From an uncultured Eubacteriales bacterium (lineage in GTDB: Bacteria > Bacillota > Clostridia > Oscillospirales > CAG-272), in the NCBI GenBank assembly GCA_934796165.1, contig CAKVOU010000002.1, positions 124,001 to 188,000 on the forward strand: a stretch of DNA of 64,000 bases, in the 5' to 3' direction. The translations under genes and the position numbers were made by a program. The stretch's first letter is position 1. The number at the start of each line of letters is the position of its first letter. A model generated the notes under the pieces. It was not told the origin of the DNA. It did not search any database and saw nothing but the letters and a program-made list of their open reading frames with translations. This document shows positions 40,788-49,943 of the stretch, piece by piece.

Positions 40788-43700
40788 TCTTTTGTGCTAC
40801 CGCCTTTCTTTTTTTTCATGACAAAGACCACACAAACGGCTGCGGCAATCAGTACCGCCGCACCGCAGGCGATCAGGACGATCAGTAAGGCATTGCTGTT
40901 TTTCCCCGGATCCGTCGTACCGGAGTTACCGGAGGTCTCGGTTTCGGTTTCGGCAGGGGTCTCGGTCTCGGTGTCGCCGCTCTCCAGATCCGCACGGTAT
41001 GCACCGAGCAGTGCGTTGTACCTGGTCAGCGTCAGGACCGAACGCTCGCTCGCGGGAAGTTCCGCCAGGAGCTTCTCGATCTCCGCCATTGCAGCACGGC
41101 AGTCGCGGGAGTAGGTGTCGGGAAGTGCGTTTACCTTGTCCTGCAGATCACGGGCTGCCTGGCTTGCGTTCGCCAGTTTCAGCGCGGTAAGAGCAGCCTT
41201 GGCATCCGTCACATCCTTTAACATCTTCTGCCATTCCTCTTCGGTGTAGCCGAAGTCGGTTGCCTTCTGCTTGAGCGCGTTCATCTTGGTCACCGCTTCG
41301 TTGATGAGCGTTTCATCGCCGAGCGAGACCTTGTCGATCATTCCGACCTTTTTCGCAAGATCAATGAAGTCGGACAGCGTCTTATCCATTGCCACATAGT
41401 CACTGCGTTCTGCGTCGGAAACCGTTCCGAAAGTCACAAGATAATGCAGGGCGTCGTAGCCGGATGCGTCGGAGTTGGCGGGAAGAATCATCTTGATCGG
41501 CTGGTTTTTGCCGAGCAGATCAATAAAGTTGTAGTAGCAGAGCTCCAGTCCGAAGATGCCGAACTGATCGTGCAGAAGCGCATAGCCGGGATCCTTTTCG
41601 GTCAGCTTTGCTTCCTTGTTGTATTCATTTTCCCATGCGGGTGCAAGGAACGAACGGAACTCCACGGTCTCAAGAGCGGTGTAGCCGTAGAAAGCGTAAT
41701 TGCCGATCAGCTTCAGCGTGCTCGGGAGGATGATCGTCCGGATGTTCGTGTTATCGCTGCCTGCGTAACGCTCGATCCGGTAGGTCCCCTCCACAACCGT
41801 GAGAGTATCCTTTTCCATGCCGCCGGGCACGGAGGTAAGCTGCAGTCTGCCGGAATCCATTCTCGTGTAGAGCACACCGTCAAAGAGGTTCAGATAGCTG
41901 TCGTCCGCGGTGTAATCAGTGAGCTTCTTTCCGTCAACCGAAGCATAGAAGCTGCGCAGAGACGTGCATCCCTGGAACGCAAGCATTCCGATCTTGGTAA
42001 TTTCAGGATTGAATGTGAATTCGGTGAGGCTCTTGTTCATCTGGAATGCCGCTCTGCCGATGTTGCAGAGATTGGGCGCGTCCACCGTGGTGAGCCCTGC
42101 GTTCTGGAATGCGTAATCATCGACCCGGGTCAGCTTCGGAGCAGACATGGCACCGGCGATCGCAGTATCCGCGAACGCACCGATTCCGATGGTTTCCGCC
42201 TCGGGCAGATTCACACCGGGGGTCGCAGCGCCGAGGTTCAGATCGGACAGCGCCTTGCAGGAGGTAAACGCATAATCCCCGATCTTCTTCACGTTCTGCA
42301 GGTTGATGGAGGCAAGCTCCGTGCAGCCGGCGAAAGAGTAGGTTCCGATGCGGGTCATGTTCGCGGGAAGCGTCACCTTTGCCAGGTGGATGCAGTATGC
42401 AAACAGGTAGTCGCCGTAATCCGTGAGAGACGCGGGGAGCGTCACTTCAAGGAGTCCTTCGCATCCGGAGAAGGCACCGTCACCCATCGAAACAAGGGTA
42501 TCCGGGAATTCGATCCGGCTGAAGATCGGCGCGCTTGCGTCCTTCGCGTAGCGGGCAAACGCACCCTCGCCGATGGAAATCACCTGCGGGATGGTCACGG
42601 AGTACAGAGCCGCGCAGTCTGCAAACGCATAATCGCCGATATACCTGACGTTCTGCAGGTTTGCGACACCGAGCTTGGTACAACCGTAGAAGGTCTGTGC
42701 CTCAATGGTATCATCCGTGCGGGAAAGATCAATGTCCGACAGGTTGACGTCACCCTCAAAGCAGGAAGCCCCGAAATGCACGCCGCCCTCTGCGGGCATA
42801 TTGACAGTGGTCAGGTAGGAGCACTTCTGGAATGCGCCGAGCCCGAACCGGGTATTCTTGCCGACGGTCACAGTGACCAGCTTGGACTGGAAGAATGCGC
42901 CCTCGCCGTACTCTGCGTTCTCACCGACGGTCACCGCAGTCAGTCCGCAATCGGCAAAAGCGTAAGAACCGACCGACTTGACCGATTCCAGTCCGTTCAC
43001 GGCTTTGAGTTTGGAGCAACCGCGGAACGCGGAGCTGCCGATGGTTCCGGTCATACCTGCGGGCAGGTTGACCTCCGTCAGTGCCGTGCACTTTGCAAAA
43101 GCATAATCCGAGATCACGGTTGCGGGATTCGTCAGGGTCAGAGAGGTGATCGGAGCACCGGCAAAAGCGCCGGAAGCGATCACACGGATGTTTCCGTCGA
43201 TCACGAGATCACCGGTCAGCTTGCCGATCAAACCGAGGACGATCGTGTCGCCCGCGGCGTTCGTCAGATAGTTCTCCTGCAGGCGGTAGAAACCGTTTTC
43301 AGCAGGAACCACCACACTGCCAAGCGAGGTCTTCTGGAACACATCGCCGCTGACCGACACAAGCTCGGTGTTCTTGCCGAGCGTCACGGTCGTCAGCTTG
43401 TCGCAGTCGAAGAAGGCGTAGCTGCCGAGCGAAACGCGGCTGTCGGGAAGTGTGATCGAGACAAGCCCGTTGCAATCGTAGAACGCCTGTTCCCCGATCA
43501 CATCAACGGTTCCGTGGAAGTTGACTGCCGTGAGCGCATCGCTTTCGCAGAACGCACCGAAGCCGACCTCATGAATGTTCTGATACACATTGACGGTCGT
43601 CAGCTTGTCACACTGCGCGAAGCAGTACTTCGGAATATCCATTGTTGTGTAAAGGTCAACGGAGACAAGTCCGCTGCGTGCAAACATTCCCTCGGAGAGT

Positions 43701-46700
43701 TTGGTCTTCTCCGCGACGGTCACGTTTGCAAGATTGGTACAGCCTCTGAATGCATACGCACCGGCGTTGCGGAGCTTGGACAGATCCACGGAAGTGAGCG
43801 AAGCGCAGTTTTCAAAACCGCGGACACCGATGGCGTATGTCTTTGACAGATCCACGTCGGTCAGAGACTTGCATCCGCTGAACGCATACGCACCGACCAG
43901 TTCGACATGAGACAGGTCAATGGACGTCAGCGCCTCATCCTTGTTGAACGCATATTCCCGGATGATCTTGACCGAATCGGGCAGGATCACGGTTTTGAGT
44001 CCGGTGCAGTTGTAGAACGCGTACTTGCGAATCTCCTTCACACCGGCGGGAATCGTAACGGAGGTAACCGTCGTGTTGCAGTTCGGGATCTTGTTTGCAT
44101 CGTAGTCGTCATCCGGCAACTCGATCGACTTGTCGGTATCGTAAAGACAGAATGCATAAGCTCCGATGTAAAGAATGCCTTCGTCATCGGGAATCACCAC
44201 GTCGCCGCCGAGACCCTTGTATGCCACAAGTGTACGGCTGTCGTCAATCACAAACTCACTCTTGACCGTCACGCTGACATACGCGACGAGGTTGGAGCCT
44301 GCAACACGGGCGGTGATGTTGGCACTGCCCTTCTTGAGCGCAGTCATCACGCCGTTCTGATCCACGACCACACTTTCTTCGTTGTCCGAGGAGAAGGTAA
44401 CCGGGTACTTGTCGGAGACATACCACGGGTCGATCCTGTAAAAGAGCTGGATCTTTTCACCGGGATACAGCGCGATCGTTCCGCCCTTCAGAGAAGAAAT
44501 GTAGGTACGGTCGCCGGTCTCACCAATCTCGCTGGTTTCGGATGACCTGGCATAAGCGAACAGTGTATTGAAGTAATCAAAATGGATGGAGGTAATCGTC
44601 GCATCGGATGCGGAACCCGTTTTTTTGGCGGAATCGGCAAGCGACATGACCGAATAGATCTGTCCCCCCGAGCCGTCCGACACAACAGATGCCCCGCCGG
44701 ATCGGCTTGCCGCAGGCTGCGGCTCCTCCGTATCGGTCTCCGCCGCCGGGCGGGCTTTGACGTTGATCAGAATCACCGCCTGCTTGAGTTCCACCGCTTC
44801 TTGAACGGTAATGGTAGCGCGTCCGGGCGCCATGCCGCGGACCTCACCATCCTTCACCTGCGCGACCTTTTCGTTGGAGGAGGTCCAGCTCAGGTACTTG
44901 AGGTAATCCTTCGCCTCGTCCACCGTCTTGTCGGCGGTCGCAAGATAACGGGTCAGGTCAACGACCTCGTCTTCGTAAACGGTCAGGATATTCAGCGTCT
45001 CTCCCTCCGGGGTACCGTCCTTGGTAAAGGAGAAGTCGCCCTTGGTACCGGGAAGCTGGCAGAGATAGATGTTGGAATTGAGCGCGTAGTCGTCAATGGA
45101 GAACGCAAGCGCGCTGGTTACAAGTCCGTCCGCGTACAGCTTATCGAGATAATCGGTAATCTCAAAGCGGACGGTATTGTCCGCCCCTCTCTCCCCATAA
45201 ACCGGGATCGGATTTTCGGAGAGAAGCGAGTAAGAAGAAGTCGAGGTGAACGCAATCGGCGTAATGGACTGAACATAATGGTTGTCGTAGATCACCATCG
45301 TCAGATAGTAGCGATCCTTCTTCTGGGTCTTGTCGTAGACCTTCTCATAGGAAACGTTTTTGAGCACGGGCGGCTCGTTGTCCGCATAAAAATCAAAGCT
45401 GAAGGAGTTGCGCTTGTTGGCAGCCGCGCCGCCGTCGCCGTAATCCAGCTTGCCCGTCATGGAGAAGGTATACTGCCGGTTGTTGATCAGCCCCAGTTCG
45501 GAGGACTTCCACTTCAGGTATTCATACCCCGGGATCGGCGTGCCGCCGTTGGAATATGCCTTGTGCGCATTGTCCACCACAAATTCCTTGATCACCTCGC
45601 CCGTCACCTTGTCCGTGATGGTATAGGTCATGGTCTTGGCGTTGCGGAGCAAGCCTGCGTATATTGCGGAGAAGCCGTCAACCGTGCCGAGCGAATCGGA
45701 AATTGCGATGTGGTCGACTGATGCGGGGATCTGGTCATACTTGCTCGCATCCACATTATAAAGGTAGGTGCCGAGCGGAATGACGTAGTTGTAGTAATAG
45801 GAGCCGTAGGGCGTGGTCGCATAGTAATCGGCTTTGAGCTTATCCTCTTCGTCGATGGAGGCGTCCTTGGCTTCCTTGTCTACCTCGTAGTAGGTCTTGT
45901 CGAACATCGGAGCCTCGGTCCAGTCGCCGTAGAACGCAAGGAACGGGATGTTCAGGTCGATTCCCTTCTCCTCGGTCGATTCAAGCGTCACGAAGCCTTC
46001 AACGTACATTCCGTACGGGAAGAGCTTGTCGATCATCTGCTTGTCTGCGTCGGACAGCGTGTAGACCAGCTTGACGGAAACACTCTTGCCCGCCTTGACC
46101 GTTACATTGGTGCCGTCATAGGAGCCGTCACCGGTCACGGTTGCCGTAAAGGAGCCGCCGAGGATCTGGTCCTTTTCCGCCACAAAGGTGTCGTCGGAGG
46201 AAGAGACCGTCTCGGTCATGCCGATCAGCCCGAGCTTGTAGGAAAGATCCTTGTCGGAAATATTGCAGATATTGAAGGTCATCTCGTACACGCCGGTACG
46301 CTTTGCGTCGTCGCCGAGCTCCAGCTTGGTGCGGTCAATGCCGTCCACCGTCAGGTAAGCGCCGGTGTTGACCACATTGAAGAGGCTGGCAAGGCCTGCG
46401 CCCTGCTTGCGGGGAGAATACGGGTTGCCCTCTTCGTTCTGCACAATGGTCGCCGTGGACATGAGCATCTGGTTGCACATGACGGAGATCTGCTTCATGG
46501 AGTAATCCGGGTACTTTTCCTTCAGATACTGACGGATGAGCACCACGATGCCGCACATATTCGGGCTTGCCATGGAGGTACCGCTCAGCTTGTCGTATCC
46601 GCCGCCGGGAATTGCGGAGAGAATCTCACCGCCGTGCGCGGTGATCTCCGGCTTGAGTCCGAGGCTCGGAGTGGGTCCCCAGCTGGAGAAATCGGACATA

Positions 46701-48523
46701 AACGGTCCTGCCTGCTGGGAGTAATTGAAGGCGAGGGTACCGGTCTCCTTTTCCGCAAGCTCCGTACCGGATTCCTTGGAGATGGAAATGGTCGGGATGT
46801 GGTCGGATTTACCCATCGACATGAGGATGTCGCCCTCGATGTTGTTGTAAATGATGCAGGCAAGCGCGCCGGCACTCTTTGCCTGGAACGCCTTGTCTTC
46901 AAACGTGTTGTCGCCGCGGCGGACAAGTGCAATCTTTCCCTTGACGTCAAGTCCGGTATAGTTTGCACGCATACCGACGCCGGGGACGGTCACATATTCG
47001 ATTTCAACGCTCTTTCCCGCCATGAGATCGTCGTATTTTTTCTGTGCGTCCTGATCCGTCTCGCCGAGCTTCTTCAGCGCGTCGCGCAGTTCATCGTAGA
47101 AGTTGTTTGCGTCGCCGGAGATGGAGTTGGATTCGTTGAAGAACACGACCTGGGAACCGTTGCCGATGAGATAGCGGCTCTTGACGCCGCTGATGGAAGC
47201 GACGGAAAGCGCGGAATCATAGGTGGAAGGAGAGCCGACCGTGCCGGTATCGGGGTTGGTCACCTTACCGGTACTGCCCTGCGCTCCGCCGAAAGCGGAG
47301 CTGTAACTGTTGCTTGCCGCGGTCACAAGACTGATGCCGCTGGCGTTGATCTTGTCGTAGATCTCATTGGTCGCATCCGCGTCGGATTCCCGGGCAAAAC
47401 CGCAGGAGGAGCCGAGCGACATATTGATGGCATCCACGCCGAGAAGCACTGCGTCTTCCAGCGCCGCAAGAATATCCTCGGACTTGCCGCCCGAATCGAG
47501 GTCAGGGAACACTTTCATAAGCACCAGCTGAGTATCCACTGCAACGCCGGTGACAGTATCGTCCTTACCGCCGATGATGCCGGACACGTGAGTGCCGTGT
47601 TCGGAGTCGTAGGGGTAGACATCGGTATCCTTATCCGCGTAGTCAAACGCAAACGGGATCTTCTGGTTGACATAGACATCCATCAGCTCCACGCCGCCGG
47701 CGAGCTTATCCGCCATCGAGCCGGCGAGCATTTTGGAAACATCCTGCTGGGTGATCAGAAGATTGCCGGAGGGCATGGTGGAGAACACCGTATGGTCACA
47801 GTCAAAGCCGGAGTCGAGCACCGCGACGGCGGTTCCCTTACCGGTGAAGCTGACGCTGCTGGAATCGAAAATACCGGTCGGATAAATATCGACCGCATTG
47901 ATAATGGCAGAAGCGTCCGTTCCCTTGGTGGACTGCGGACGGTTGAAGGTATCCGACAGGATGGTCTTCGATACCTTCTGCTCCTGGCTCAGCGCCTTGA
48001 AGTTTCCGTATTTGGTGGAAACCGCAACGCCGTTGAGGACCGTGTTGTAGGTATCCTTGACCTCCTCAATCAGCCCTTTTGCCAGAAGATCGGCAATGAG
48101 CGCGTTCTGCTCGTCGGTCAGCTGAGCGATTCTCGTCTGACCCTCAGCAGATGCCGCGTATTCCGAAAGGCTCATCTTGGAAGAGATTTTTTCATTCTCC
48201 AGATAAGTATCAATCAAAGCGGGAGTCGGCAGGGTGACAATGGCAACAACCACGTCATCATCCTTGTAACCGCCGTTTTCTTTCAGATATTCCGCTTTGA
48301 TGCGGGACAGGGACTGCTCCTGGGTGAGCTTCAATCCGGTATTGAAGATCTGAAGCTGCTGGGCGTCACTGCCAAGCCCGCCGGACTGACTGCCGGAGCT
48401 CTCAGACCCGGTGCCGACGGAGGGGATCAGATCCGCAACCGACGCACAGGCGGTCAGAATGGTGGAAAGCAAAAGCGACAGCAGCAAAACAATCGCCAAT
48501 AGTGATAACAGTTTCTTTTGCAC
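40784..48523 (-). CDS. Giant cell-surface subtilisin (S8) with PA, Big_2 and BspA leucine-rich repeats
   Basis: This 2,579-residue lipoprotein-like protease has the lipobox LTAC (Cys26). The S8 domain has Asp237 (AVLDSGFD), His309 (SEHGTHVSG), oxyanion Asn405 (TAASNS) and Ser650 (GTSMASPN). A protease-associated domain is inserted at ~510-600 (LVRRGDNTFEDKAF). A C5a-peptidase-like Fn3 region follows, then two Big_2-like domains near 1,215-1,260 and 1,375-1,420. About 25-30 BspA LRR units span ~1,480-2,280, and a helical region leads to a C-terminal membrane segment with KKKKGG. It should cleave proteins at the cell surface. GTG 48523 is chosen because AAGGAG lies eight bases upstream and the ATG at 48547 has none. 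Adjacent opp genes suggest peptide harvesting. Confidence 0.92.
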   Translation of the reverse strand: MQKKLLSLLAIVLLLSLLLSTILTACASVADLIPSVGTGSESSGSQSGGLGSDAQQLQIFNTGLKLTQEQSLSRIKAEYLKENGGYKDDDVVVAIVTLPTPALIDTYLENEKISSKMSLSEYAASAEGQTRIAQLTDEQNALIADLLAKGLIEEVKDTYNTVLNGVAVSTKYGNFKALSQEQKVSKTILSDTFNRPQSTKGTDASAIINAVDIYPTGIFDSSSVSFTGKGTAVAVLDSGFDCDHTVFSTMPSGNLLITQQDVSKMLAGSMADKLAGGVELMDVYVNQKIPFAFDYADKDTDVYPYDSEHGTHVSGIIGGKDDTVTGVAVDTQLVLMKVFPDLDSGGKSEDILAALEDAVLLGVDAINMSLGSSCGFARESDADATNEIYDKINASGISLVTAASNSYSSAFGGAQGSTGKVTNPDTGTVGSPSTYDSALSVASISGVKSRYLIGNGSQVVFFNESNSISGDANNFYDELRDALKKLGETDQDAQKKYDDLMAGKSVEIEYVTVPGVGMRANYTGLDVKGKIALVRRGDNTFEDKAFQAKSAGALACIIYNNIEGDILMSMGKSDHIPTISISKESGTELAEKETGTLAFNYSQQAGPFMSDFSSWGPTPSLGLKPEITAHGGEILSAIPGGGYDKLSGTSMASPNMCGIVVLIRQYLKEKYPDYSMKQISVMCNQMLMSTATIVQNEEGNPYSPRKQGAGLASLFNVVNTGAYLTVDGIDRTKLELGDDAKRTGVYEMTFNICNISDKDLSYKLGLIGMTETVSSSDDTFVAEKDQILGGSFTATVTGDGSYDGTNVTVKAGKSVSVKLVYTLSDADKQMIDKLFPYGMYVEGFVTLESTEEKGIDLNIPFLAFYGDWTEAPMFDKTYYEVDKEAKDASIDEEDKLKADYYATTPYGSYYYNYVIPLGTYLYNVDASKYDQIPASVDHIAISDSLGTVDGFSAIYAGLLRNAKTMTYTITDKVTGEVIKEFVVDNAHKAYSNGGTPIPGYEYLKWKSSELGLINNRQYTFSMTGKLDYGDGGAAANKRNSFSFDFYADNEPPVLKNVSYEKVYDKTQKKDRYYLTMVIYDNHYVQSITPIAFTSTSSYSLLSENPIPVYGERGADNTVRFEITDYLDKLYADGLVTSALAFSIDDYALNSNIYLCQLPGTKGDFSFTKDGTPEGETLNILTVYEDEVVDLTRYLATADKTVDEAKDYLKYLSWTSSNEKVAQVKDGEVRGMAPGRATITVQEAVELKQAVILINVKARPAAETDTEEPQPAASRSGGASVVSDGSGGQIYSVMSLADSAKKTGSASDATITSIHFDYFNTLFAYARSSETSEIGETGDRTYISSLKGGTIALYPGEKIQLFYRIDPWYVSDKYPVTFSSDNEESVVVDQNGVMTALKKGSANITARVAGSNLVAYVSVTVKSEFVIDDSRTLVAYKGLGGDVVIPDDEGILYIGAYAFCLYDTDKSIELPDDDYDANKIPNCNTTVTSVTIPAGVKEIRKYAFYNCTGLKTVILPDSVKIIREYAFNKDEALTSIDLSHVELVGAYAFSGCKSLTDVDLSKTYAIGVRGFENCASLTSVDLSKLRNAGAYAFRGCTNLANVTVAEKTKLSEGMFARSGLVSVDLYTTMDIPKYCFAQCDKLTTVNVYQNIHEVGFGAFCESDALTAVNFHGTVDVIGEQAFYDCNGLVSITLPDSRVSLGSYAFFDCDKLTTVTLGKNTELVSVSGDVFQKTSLGSVVVPAENGFYRLQENYLTNAAGDTIVLGLIGKLTGDLVIDGNIRVIASGAFAGAPITSLTLTNPATVISDYAFAKCTALTEVNLPAGMTGTIGSSAFRGCSKLKAVNGLESVKSVGSYAFADCGLTAVTVGENAEYGEGAFFQSKLVTVTVGKNTRFGLGAFQKCSYLTTVNMPAEGGVHFGASCFEGDVNLSDIDLSRTDDTIEAQTFYGCTKLGVANLQNVRYIGDYAFADCAALYSVTIPQVISIGEGAFARYAKDASAPIFSRIEFPDTLVSMGDGAFSGCEGLLEVTLPASLTDYGDYLFAYCIHLAKVTLPANMTRIGTYSFAGCTELASINLQNVKKIGDYAFTSCKALSDLNLGAATPGVNLPEAETIGIGAFADTAIAGAMSAPKLTRVDDYAFQNAGLTTVDAPNLCNIGRAAFQMNKSLTEFTFNPEITKIGMLAFQGCTSLRSFYASVDGKKLTDYTADDSYLNLFDGVLYTRMDSGRLQLTSVPGGMEKDTLTVVEGTYRIERYAGSDNTNIRTIILPSTLKLIGNYAFYGYTALETVEFRSFLAPAWENEYNKEAKLTEKDPGYALLHDQFGIFGLELCYYNFIDLLGKNQPIKMILPANSDASGYDALHYLVTFGTVSDAERSDYVAMDKTLSDFIDLAKKVGMIDKVSLGDETLINEAVTKMNALKQKATDFGYTEEEWQKMLKDVTDAKAALTALKLANASQAARDLQDKVNALPDTYSRDCRAAMAEIEKLLAELPASERSVLTLTRYNALLGAYRADLESGDTETETPAETETETSGNSGTTDPGKNSNALLIVLIACGAAVLIAAAVCVVFVMKKKKGGSTKE

Positions 48524-48543
48524 GGGGGTATTCTCCTTACATC

Positions 48544-48786
48544 TCATTTGCAAAGCCAGAAATAAATGAGCAACATTGTCAGTCCGAATCCGAGTAAAAC
48601 TGCCAGAAGTCCGGGCAGATAAACCTGAAATGCGGCGCGGGTCGCCGCCCATTTTTCTTTTCTGCTCAGTCCCACATTGTTTTCGGGATCAGAATCTTTT
48701 CTTTGATCGGTCAGTCCGGACATATCATAAATGGTATGTCCGTCATCGATATAAGGGGCTTTGCGAACTTTATTTTTCTTTTTCAT
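48544..48786 (-). CDS. Small single-span membrane protein
   Basis: This 80-residue protein is hydrophilic and basic at the start (MKKKNKVRKAPYIDDG), then HTIYDMSGL, an acidic stretch, and one membrane segment at ~56-77 (YLPGLLAVLLGFGLTMLLIYF). Small clostridial membrane proteins with a similar DDGxTIxxM motif exist, but I know of no function. It lies between oppF and the S8 protease with 20 bases to the protease start, so it may help assemble or regulate one of them, which is inference. The start at 48786 has only a weak ribosome site; the longer 96-residue form would begin inside the upstream hairpin. Confidence 0.65.
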   Translation of the reverse strand: MKKKNKVRKAPYIDDGHTIYDMSGLTDQRKDSDPENNVGLSRKEKWAATRAAFQVYLPGLLAVLLGFGLTMLLIYFWLCK

Positions 48787-48797
48787 ATCACTCACGC

Positions 48798-48838
48798 GGA
48801 TGTGTCCGATTCCGGAGCAAGCCGATACGGACACGTCC
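48798..48838 (-). other. Stem-loop between oppF and the small membrane protein
   Basis: GGATGTGTCCG (48798-48808) pairs, with one wobble, with CGGACACGTCC (48828-48838). There is no T-tract. It lies in the 77-base gap just before the small gene and could separate opp from protease expression. Confidence 0.5.
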
Positions 48839-48863
48839 TTCGTTCAGATGCCGGTGCGTGCTG

Positions 48864-49925
48864 TCAATGCGCCGGCGTTCCCGTCTTTGCTGTCTGTTCT
48901 ATCAATGTCTCCGGATGCTCCATTGCCTCTTTGTCGTAAAGGTGGCAGGCAACATGGTGCCCGGGAGCAACCTCGATGTATTTCGGGTCAACACATTCGC
49001 ACACCTTCATGCACTTTGCGCATCTGGTGTGGAACTTGCATCCCTTGGGCGGGTTCGCGGGAGACGGAATGTCTCCCTTCAGGATGATCCGGTTCATCTT
49101 GACATCCGGATCCGGAACCGGCACTGCGGAAAACAGCGCCTGCGTGTAAGGGTGCAGCGGGTTTGCGAAAATCTCCTCCGTCCTGCCGAGCTCCATCATA
49201 TTGCCGAGGTACATGACAAGAATCTGGTCCGTGATGTACTTGACGACAGACAGGTCGTGCGAAATGAAGAGATAGGTGAAGCCCATGTTGTTCTGGAGCT
49301 CCTTGAGCAGGTTGATGATCTGCGCCTGAATGGACACATCCAGTGCCGAAACAGGCTCGTCACAGATGATCAGCTCCGGATTGACCGCGAGCGCGCGGGC
49401 AATGCAGATTCTCTGCCGCTGACCGCCGGAAAACTCGTGCGGGTAGCGGTCGTAGAACTGGGGACGAAGCCCACACTTCTGCATGATGTCGAGCACGTAT
49501 TCATAGACCTCCGCCGCCGGTACGATGTGATGGACCTTCACCGCCTCGGCGATGATGTTGCCCACCGTCATACGGGGAGGAAGGCTGGAATACGGGTCCT
49601 GGAATACCAGCTGGATCTGGGTGCGGTATTTCTGCATCTGTCCGCGGGACAGGTTGGTAATATCGTTGCCCTTGAAATAGATCTTGCCGCCGTCCACGTC
49701 GTAAAGACGGAGGATGGTTCTGCCGAGCGTGGTCTTGCCGCAGCCTGACTCGCCCACAATACCGATGGTCGTTCCGCGCTTCACCGTGAAGCTGACGTCG
49801 TCCACCGCACGAAGATAGGCTGTCGTCTTGCCGAAGAGGTTCTTCTCAATCGGGAAGTACTTCTTCAGATGCTCGACCCGGAGGATTTCTTCGGCATCCG
49901 GTTTGTTTTTGATTTCTTCTGCCAT
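48864..49925 (-). CDS. oppF: Oligopeptide ABC transporter ATP-binding protein OppF
   Basis: This 353-residue ATPase has Walker A GESGCGKTTLG, signature FSGGQRQR and Walker B LIICDEPVSALD. Its C-terminal Opp/Dpp extension has four cysteines (CKFHTRCAKCMKVC), as in family members reported to carry a cluster there. It pairs with OppD to power import through OppB-OppC. GGAGG precedes ATG 49925, and only 18 bases separate it from oppD. Whether the substrate is oligopeptides or dipeptides is not decidable from the ATPase, but the neighbouring protease favours peptides. Confidence 0.95.
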   Translation of the reverse strand: MAEEIKNKPDAEEILRVEHLKKYFPIEKNLFGKTTAYLRAVDDVSFTVKRGTTIGIVGESGCGKTTLGRTILRLYDVDGGKIYFKGNDITNLSRGQMQKYRTQIQLVFQDPYSSLPPRMTVGNIIAEAVKVHHIVPAAEVYEYVLDIMQKCGLRPQFYDRYPHEFSGGQRQRICIARALAVNPELIICDEPVSALDVSIQAQIINLLKELQNNMGFTYLFISHDLSVVKYITDQILVMYLGNMMELGRTEEIFANPLHPYTQALFSAVPVPDPDVKMNRIILKGDIPSPANPPKGCKFHTRCAKCMKVCECVDPKYIEVAPGHHVACHLYDKEAMEHPETLIEQTAKTGTPAH

Positions 49926-49943
49926 AATGATTCCTCCTTTCCG

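Noticed and set aside
41444..43846. Plus-strand open frame of 800 codons
   Set aside because: It is antisense to the LRR array of the S8 protease; its apparent repeats mirror the LRR periodicity.
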